Assembly: GCA_019662065.1 (NCBI GenBank)
Contig: JAIFWC010000009.1
Coordinates: forward strand, 1 to 34,013
DNA length: 34,013 nucleotides
DNA from: Candidatus Saccharimonadota bacterium
GTDB lineage: Bacteria; Patescibacteriota; Saccharimonadia; Saccharimonadales; UBA10212
Direction of reading: 5' to 3'
This document shows, in pieces, positions 7,097 through 12,341 of the stretch; positions within the stretch are counted from its first letter, which is position 1; each line of letters opens with the position of its first letter. Under the pieces are notes generated by a model. The model did no database searches, was not told the origin of the DNA, and saw only the letters and a program-made list of their open reading frames with translations. The position numbers and the translations under genes were made by a program.

Positions 7097-8716
7097 ATGA
7101 AATATTTAACAAAAACTAACTTGTTAGCCAGCGTCGGCCTGATTTTAGTAGTACCAATAATAGTTGCCGTTCGCTTAGTGGGTGCTGCCGGTACGGCTAC
7201 GCTATATCTCTCACCAGCTAGTAACACCTATGCCCAGGGCGCGCGACTAAATATTGATATACACGAAGATAGCGGTAGTGATACTGTTAATGCCGTCCAA
7301 GCCAATCTGACTTACTCAAATAGCTTAACCTTTGACGGCATCGATACTTCGCCGGACTTCACCACGGTTGCTGAATCGACTGGTGGGGGAGGTAGCGTCA
7401 AAATTGGCCGCGGGACTTGTGGTCCTTGTGGACCGGTGACAGGCGATAAGGTGGTAGCCACTGTGCATTTTATTGCTAATGCTGCTGGTACAGCCAACGT
7501 TAACTTTGCCGCCGGCACAGCGGTAGTCCGCTCTAATGATAACCAATCCGAGGCTCTAACTCTCAATAATGGTACCTACACTATATCTTCGCCGGCTACC
7601 ATGACTTTATCACCGGCTAGCCAAAGCTTTATCAAAGGTACTAGCTTTAATGTGGCGGTCTATGAAAATAGTGGTAGCGACCAGGTGAATGCCGTTCAAG
7701 CCAACCTTAGCTATCCGGCTAACTTGCTAACATTTGTCAGCATTACCCCTAATACTTCGGCTTGGCCAGTGGAGGCCGAAAACACTGGCAGTGGCGGCTT
7801 AGTTAGAATCGGCCGAGGCACCTTTAGCCCTATCACGGGAAGTCAATTAATAGCTACAGTGAAATTTACTGCGGCTAGCGCCGGTACGGCCCAAGTGGCC
7901 TTTGCTAGCGGCAGTGGCATTATCCGCTCCTCTGACAATACCGCTGAGCCATCAATTAACACCGGTGGTAGCTATACTGTAACCACTACAACCTCCAATC
8001 CGCCAGCTGGCGGCTCTGGCTCCGTCACCAGTTCCACTTCGAAACCTAAATCTAGCTCGACCTCACCGCCTAAAACTACAACTGCCAGTCCAGCCACTCA
8101 AAGCTCACCGGTTACTACTCCGCTTGATACTGATGGACCAGTTATTTCTAATGTCAAAGTCATTAATTTATCGCTCAACACAGCTACCATCAATTGGCAA
8201 ACTTCTGAGCCTGCGACTTCCGAAGTCAGTTATGGATTGAGTACAAAACTTATTCTAAGTAAAGTTGATAAAAACCTAACTACTAAGCACTCTCTAGCTC
8301 TTGATTCTAAGGAGTTAATTGGTCATAAAACTTACCATTTTGTGGTCAAGAGTATCGATGCTGCCGGCAACGAAGCGGTTAGTAAGGATATGACATTCAA
8401 GACCAGCAACAGTACATTTAATGGCTCTAAGATTGTTCTGATATCACTCGGAGTGATTATGATTGGTGCGCTGGCATTAGCGGCAATTACCCGGTTTGGC
8501 GGCCGTGGTGGCGGATCGTCGTCAACTCATGGTACTTATACGGAACCCAAGCCAGTAATTGTTGGCGGCGGCGGTGGACAAGCGCAACCAATAGTGCCGC
8601 CCCAACCTAAAGCTCCTCCCAAAAAACCAGCCACTATTATCGCCGGCGAGGATCCTCAAACGCCCGGTGAAGTCATTGTACCCAAAAACTCCCCAGCTGA
8701 TAGTCCGGCCAAATAG
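7097..8716 (+). CDS. membrane-anchored protein with two cohesin-like domains, FN3-like domain, C-terminal TM helix and Pro-rich tail
   Basis: Two tandem NAVQANL(T/S)Y domains; DGPVISNVKVINLSLNTATINWQTSEPATSEVSYG FN3-like; TM IVLISLGVIMIGALALAAI. Confidence 0.85.
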   Translation: MKYLTKTNLLASVGLILVVPIIVAVRLVGAAGTATLYLSPASNTYAQGARLNIDIHEDSGSDTVNAVQANLTYSNSLTFDGIDTSPDFTTVAESTGGGGSVKIGRGTCGPCGPVTGDKVVATVHFIANAAGTANVNFAAGTAVVRSNDNQSEALTLNNGTYTISSPATMTLSPASQSFIKGTSFNVAVYENSGSDQVNAVQANLSYPANLLTFVSITPNTSAWPVEAENTGSGGLVRIGRGTFSPITGSQLIATVKFTAASAGTAQVAFASGSGIIRSSDNTAEPSINTGGSYTVTTTTSNPPAGGSGSVTSSTSKPKSSSTSPPKTTTASPATQSSPVTTPLDTDGPVISNVKVINLSLNTATINWQTSEPATSEVSYGLSTKLILSKVDKNLTTKHSLALDSKELIGHKTYHFVVKSIDAAGNEAVSKDMTFKTSNSTFNGSKIVLISLGVIMIGALALAAITRFGGRGGGSSSTHGTYTEPKPVIVGGGGGQAQPIVPPQPKAPPKKPATIIAGEDPQTPGEVIVPKNSPADSPAK

Positions 8717-8725
8717 GCTAGAGTT

Positions 8726-8791
8726 ACGAGGACGGCGATTTTATATCATCCCAACCAAGAATTTGACGGCGTGGCTTGGGCGTCAAAATAA
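8726..8791 (+). pseudogene. Truncated copy of the 5' end of the 10266 thioredoxin-like gene
   Basis: TRTAILYHPNQEFDGVAWASK* versus MRTVILYHPNQEFAGVAEDFK; start codon reads ACG instead of ATG. Confidence 0.7.
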
Positions 8792-9018
8792 TCAACTATC
8801 TGCCTGGCTATATCTATCTCTTTTTTATCGACTGACAGCATTGCGCCGTGGGCTAAACCGGCCAAACGCGCCTTACTGACACCAGTTTCATAGGGATAGG
8901 CATAAGTTATACCTTCTGGCGAAACACCGTTCAAGCGCCGCGAAATAATAGAGTCTTCCTCTGAGCTCTCGACTTTGATATTCACCCAGTTACCATTATC
9001 TCTTGGCTGAAATTCCAT
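8746..9018 (-). CDS. hypothetical protein (90 aa)
   Basis: Intact ORF with plausible composition; TATAAT 7 nt upstream of ATG. Confidence 0.55.
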   Translation of the reverse strand: MEFQPRDNGNWVNIKVESSEEDSIISRRLNGVSPEGITYAYPYETGVSKARLAGLAHGAMLSVDKKEIDIARQIVDYFDAQATPSNSWLG

Positions 9019-9078
9019 GTCTTCAATTATACGCGCAAATGGCCGCCGCTTTTTATAAGGGAAAGGTAGTATCGCCGG

Positions 9079-9207
9079 TTCCGCTGATAGGCGGAATCTG
9101 GATTTATTCCAGAAGGCGCGTTGAAGGAAAACCGTAGGTTGTCCTTCAATTTAAAAGCGCCGAGGGCGCTGCGGATAAACCGCGCTTTGCCCGCCTAATT
9201 GGCGGGC
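9079..9207. other. Tandem hairpin array next to small-ORF cassette 2
   Basis: Successive stems TTCCGC/GCGGAA, CTGGA/TCCAG, TTGAAGGA/TCCTTCAA with inner AACC/GGTT, AGCGCC/GGCGCT, GCCCGCC/GGCGGGC. Confidence 0.6.
9151..9170 (-). terminator. Rho-independent terminator of small-ORF cassette 2
   Basis: Minus AGCGCC-CTC-GGCGCT-TTTAAA. Confidence 0.6.
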
Positions 9208-9227
9208 GCCCTTGGCGCTATGCCCGG

Positions 9228-9305
9228 TAGTGAGCTTTCGCGTGGCTATGCTAGCGTCCGCGTACGCGGATATCGCGAAAGTTTACTACCGGGTGTGGTG
9301 CCCGG
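9228..9305. mobile_element. 78-bp palindromic insertion (MITE/REP-like candidate)
   Basis: Absent from copy 1; flanked by direct repeat TGCCCGG (9221-9227 and 9299-9305); 20-bp inverted arms at 9223-9242 and 9274-9293. Confidence 0.55.
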
Positions 9306-9338
9306 ACCGGACTGCCCGGGGCTTTTTCTTGAGGAGAT

Positions 9339-9428
9339 TCACCATCGTCCCGGATCGACCTCATCCGGCCAAAAGATGAAGAGCAGGACGGCGACGATGA
9401 TGATGATTAACCATCCCCACCATGGCAT
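9339..9428 (-). CDS. 29-aa single-pass membrane peptide MPWWGWLIIIIVAVLLFIFWPDEVDPGRW
   Basis: GAAAGGAGCACAAG-ATG; conserved with 437-526. Confidence 0.7.
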   Translation of the reverse strand: MPWWGWLIIIIVAVLLFIFWPDEVDPGRW

Positions 9429-9445
9429 CTTGTGCTCCTTTCGGA

Positions 9446-9616
9446 TCAGGCGAGTTTTCCGCGCTTCCAGCGCCACCACGCCAAGAAGTACTGACGTCGC
9501 GTCTCGCCGAATTGCGGCTGCCAAATCGGACGAGCTCCGCAAACACGTTCAAGCCCTTCATCGTGATATGCCTGGTCTGGAATGATGCCAGACCCAACTC
9601 TTTGGACTGTTCTCAC
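9446..9616 (-). CDS. 56-aa small protein VRTVQRVGSGIIPDQAYHDEGLERVCGARPIWQPQFGETRRQYFLAWWRWKRGKLA (GTG start)
   Basis: GAAAGGAGCACC-GTG; stop lies just before the SD of the next ORF. Confidence 0.55.
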   Translation of the reverse strand: MRTVQRVGSGIIPDQAYHDEGLERVCGARPIWQPQFGETRRQYFLAWWRWKRGKLA

Positions 9617-9631
9617 GGTGCTCCTTTCGGG

Positions 9632-9730
9632 TCAGCGCTTTTTGCGGCGTTTTTTCTTCTGTTTCTTGAAGCCCTGTTGGACGATTGAGTCCTTCAGTGC
9701 TTTCTTGGACTCCCGCGGCGTTTTAGCCAT
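9632..9730 (-). CDS. 32-aa Lys/Arg-rich peptide MAKTPRESKKALKDSIVQQGFKKQKKKRRKKR
   Basis: GAGAGGATCAAA-ATG, tightly packed between neighbouring ORFs. Confidence 0.55.
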   Translation of the reverse strand: MAKTPRESKKALKDSIVQQGFKKQKKKRRKKR

Positions 9731-9745
9731 TTTGATCCTCTCGGT

Positions 9746-9958
9746 TCAGCGTTGAAAGGCGGTGAACCGCCCGATTGAGACAATTAGGAACACCATCGTT
9801 CCTACACACAAGGAGATGACGATTGTCTGCGGCGCCGAGACTCCGAAAGCCAGAAACGTGGCCCAGAACATCAACCACGCCCCATTGAAGCAGAACTCTG
9901 CGACCTGGTCATCAAGCCGGTCGCTGAAGGGCAGAACCAACTTTTTCAAGAGATTCAT
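9746..9958 (-). CDS. 70-aa small membrane protein
   Basis: AAAAAGGAGCAAA-ATG; hydrophobic GAWLMFWATFLAFGV and TIVISLCVGTMVFLIVSI. Confidence 0.65.
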   Translation of the reverse strand: MNLLKKLVLPFSDRLDDQVAEFCFNGAWLMFWATFLAFGVSAPQTIVISLCVGTMVFLIVSIGRFTAFQR

Positions 9959-9973
9959 TTTGCTCCTTTTTGG

Positions 9974-10132
9974 TCAACGGTGTCTAAAGAGCCGGCCGAG
10001 ATTCCTGATAAACAAGTGGACACTGGAGCGCTTCGTGGCCTCTGGATCCTCAGTCCACTCATCAAGGACTTTACCACTCTCGTCCACCAGTTGTTTGTAC
10101 TCGACGCCGTGCCGTCTGACAGTTCTGATCAT
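9974..10132 (-). CDS. 52-aa small protein MIRTVRRHGVEYKQLVDESGKVLDEWTEDPEATKRSSVHLFIRNLGRLFRHR
   Basis: TGAGGAGAAAAC-ATG; first ORF of the cassette 2 operon. Confidence 0.6.
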   Translation of the reverse strand: MIRTVRRHGVEYKQLVDESGKVLDEWTEDPEATKRSSVHLFIRNLGRLFRHR

Positions 10133-10199
10133 GTTTTCTCCTCACAGGAAAGAGCTAAACCTCAGCTCCTTTGACGGCTAACCGAAATTTCTAAACCAT

Positions 10200-10228
10200 A
10201 TTTTACAATGTTCATAACTCCTTAGCAA
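10200..10228 (-). promoter_or_regulatory. Promoter of small-ORF cassette 2
   Basis: TTGCTA - 17 bp - TAAAAT on minus; boxes and spacing conserved with 1276-1304. Confidence 0.65.
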
Positions 10229-10265
10229 CAGAGGAAAGTCTCAGGATTTTGATATCATAAGCGGT

Positions 10266-10532
10266 ATGCGGACAGTGATTTTGTATCACCCCAACCAGGA
10301 ATTTGCCGGAGTGGCTGAGGATTTTAAGCGTGATTTTGAATCCCGCCACCAAGACAAAAAAATCGGGCTAGTCAGCCTGGAAACCGTTGAGGGCGCTGAG
10401 ATGGCCAAGCTTTATGACGTAGTGCGCTACCCAGCCATTTTGGTAGTCCGGGATGACGGGGCGTTACAAAAACTCTGGCAGGACAGACCTTTTCCATTAA
10501 TGGATGAAGTCGCAGCGTACTCCATTAATTGA
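10266..10532 (+). CDS. small thioredoxin-fold-like protein lacking CxxC
   Basis: 88 aa; beta-alpha-beta pattern and YPAILVVRDDG resembling the thioredoxin cis-Pro region; no active-site cysteines. Confidence 0.6.
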   Translation: MRTVILYHPNQEFAGVAEDFKRDFESRHQDKKIGLVSLETVEGAEMAKLYDVVRYPAILVVRDDGALQKLWQDRPFPLMDEVAAYSIN

Positions 10533-10587
10533 CTTTTGGTGATAGCCGTGCACAATTAAGCTCAAGAATTAGTAAAACAGGCTAATC

Positions 10588-12282
10588 ATGCCACCACTAG
10601 AAACCGAAGATATGTCTAAAACTAAAACCAAACTATCCAAAAAGGATTTACTCAAACACGCCAGCTCGCTATCCAGGGCTCATTTATTAGTAGTCGTGGC
10701 TGTTTTTGGCCTAGTTGGCGGTTATTTCCTTTACCGTAGTTTCGCCGCCTCCCCCCTGGTCGCTAGCCTGGAAGCCGAACAGATGATCCTACCGACTGGT
10801 GGCAGTGTCGTGACTGACACTGGTGCCTCGGCCGGCAAAGCCATCCTGCTATCTACCAACGGCACGGCGACTGGCTCAGTTAATTTCCCCAGCCAAGTCA
10901 CTAGCTTGACTGTCGTAGCCAAAGGCAGCCAGTGCCAGGGCGCCCCGACTATGAGCGTGTCCTTAGACGGCGCTAGCCTCCTGAGCGGTACAGCTGTTTC
11001 TACTACCACCTGGACCAGCTACTCGGCAACTCCGTCCAACCCGATTAATTCCGGCACCCATAACTTATCTATCTCCTTTGCCAATGACTACACTAAGAAT
11101 AAAGGCAACCCTAGAAACCAATGCTCTAGAGCCCTTTATCTGGATGTCACCAGCTTCTATGGCCCAACTCCAGCCCCGATTCCAGCCCCAACAGTCACCC
11201 TATCTGCTTCTCCCACATCCGTCACCGCCGGCCAAGCTTCTACTCTTACCTGGAATAGCACTAACGCGACAAGCTGCACAGCATCAGGTGCCTGGTCCGG
11301 CCCCCAACCAACTGCCGGCTCAACCAGCACCGGCGCCTTAAACCAAAACTCCAGCTATACCTTAACCTGCACCGGGGCAGGGGGAGCGGCTAGTGCCAGT
11401 GCGACAGTAACAGTGACAACTCCACCACCCCCACCACCACCCCCACCATCTTCATCTGGTATCTTAACTGGCGCCCATTGGCCCAGCACCACTGACTTTT
11501 CAACCATTAAGAATGTCGGTTATGGCTTTGCGGTTGAAACCTTTAACCCAGGTGATTCAGCTGGCTTAAAGGCCAAACTCGATGCTGCTGACGCTAACGG
11601 CTTAAAGCTCATTATTGGCATGTATCCAGAGCCTTATTCGATGGATTCATCTGGTAACTGGACAATTTCGGCAGCCGGGATTCAGTCCTTGAACCAATTA
11701 GCCGCCCGGTCGTCCTCTGTCTTAGCCCTGTTTGTATACAATGAGCCACTATATATTAGCCCGCTAACTGGAGCGTCGGATTCTTGTGGAGCTATGTCAG
11801 CCGCCCAGCTGCGTGGCCTACGGACCAAGATCCAGTCGGTCTGGGCCGGCGCTAAAATCTACCACGATCTGGGCCAACCAGCCCAGTGGGCGCCAGGCGG
11901 CACGCTTTATAACAGCTACCCTTGCATAGGCAGCAAATACGCCGACTTTAGCGGGGTTGCCGACTATGTTGGCGTTTGGGATTACCCGTTCAAATCAACC
12001 GGTTACCAAAAAACCCAGGCTCTGGCTAGCTTAAGTCGTGAATCTAGTTACGTGATTAACTCCATGCGGGCCATTCCGGTATGGCTCGATCAAGGCCACT
12101 CGGGAGTGGAAGGGCTAGTCTGGCCGACACAGGCCCAGATACTGGATTGGAATTGTTCTAGCCGAGCCGCCCTACCGGCCGGCAGCCTGATATCCTGGTA
12201 TGTCTGGGAGCAATCTATTTATCCGGACTACCTCAAGAAACATCCCGAAATGTGGTCGTCAACCACAGCCTCGGCCTGCTAG
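10588..12282 (+). CDS. secreted CBM60-like + Ig-like + TIM-barrel glycoside-hydrolase-like protein
   Basis: LEAEQM domain; Pro linker; VYNEP and WYVWEQS motifs compatible with clan GH-A catalytic glutamates. The actual start may be the ATG at 10612 (MSKTKTK). Confidence 0.8.
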   Translation: MPPLETEDMSKTKTKLSKKDLLKHASSLSRAHLLVVVAVFGLVGGYFLYRSFAASPLVASLEAEQMILPTGGSVVTDTGASAGKAILLSTNGTATGSVNFPSQVTSLTVVAKGSQCQGAPTMSVSLDGASLLSGTAVSTTTWTSYSATPSNPINSGTHNLSISFANDYTKNKGNPRNQCSRALYLDVTSFYGPTPAPIPAPTVTLSASPTSVTAGQASTLTWNSTNATSCTASGAWSGPQPTAGSTSTGALNQNSSYTLTCTGAGGAASASATVTVTTPPPPPPPPPSSSGILTGAHWPSTTDFSTIKNVGYGFAVETFNPGDSAGLKAKLDAADANGLKLIIGMYPEPYSMDSSGNWTISAAGIQSLNQLAARSSSVLALFVYNEPLYISPLTGASDSCGAMSAAQLRGLRTKIQSVWAGAKIYHDLGQPAQWAPGGTLYNSYPCIGSKYADFSGVADYVGVWDYPFKSTGYQKTQALASLSRESSYVINSMRAIPVWLDQGHSGVEGLVWPTQAQILDWNCSSRAALPAGSLISWYVWEQSIYPDYLKKHPEMWSSTTASAC

Positions 12283-12341
12283 ATAAATATTAGTCGTTAA
12301 TTTTCGAAACATCGTCCTTGAGGCCATAGTTCCAAAAAACT

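Larger units (their letters stand above)
9153..9440. repeat. Conserved 3' end of cassette 2 (copy of 327-540)
   Basis: Near-identical to 327-540 except for the insertion at about 9228-9305. Confidence 0.9.

Noticed and set aside
9079-9330. CRISPR array or tRNA-like cluster
   Set aside because: No regularly spaced direct repeats with spacers, and no acceptor/T-loop signature; these are distinct hairpins.
9199-9585. 128-aa plus-strand ORF across cassette 2
   Set aside because: Runs over the palindromic insertion and antisense to the micro-operon.
9361-9597. 78-aa minus ORF (MGLASFQTRH...)
   Set aside because: The SD-led GTG frame 9616-9446 and the conserved 29-aa ORF explain the same DNA better.
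4098-12282. Classical cellulosome operon
   Set aside because: Only one dockerin is visible and it is not fused to an enzyme, so only a cellulosome-like scaffold hypothesis is kept.
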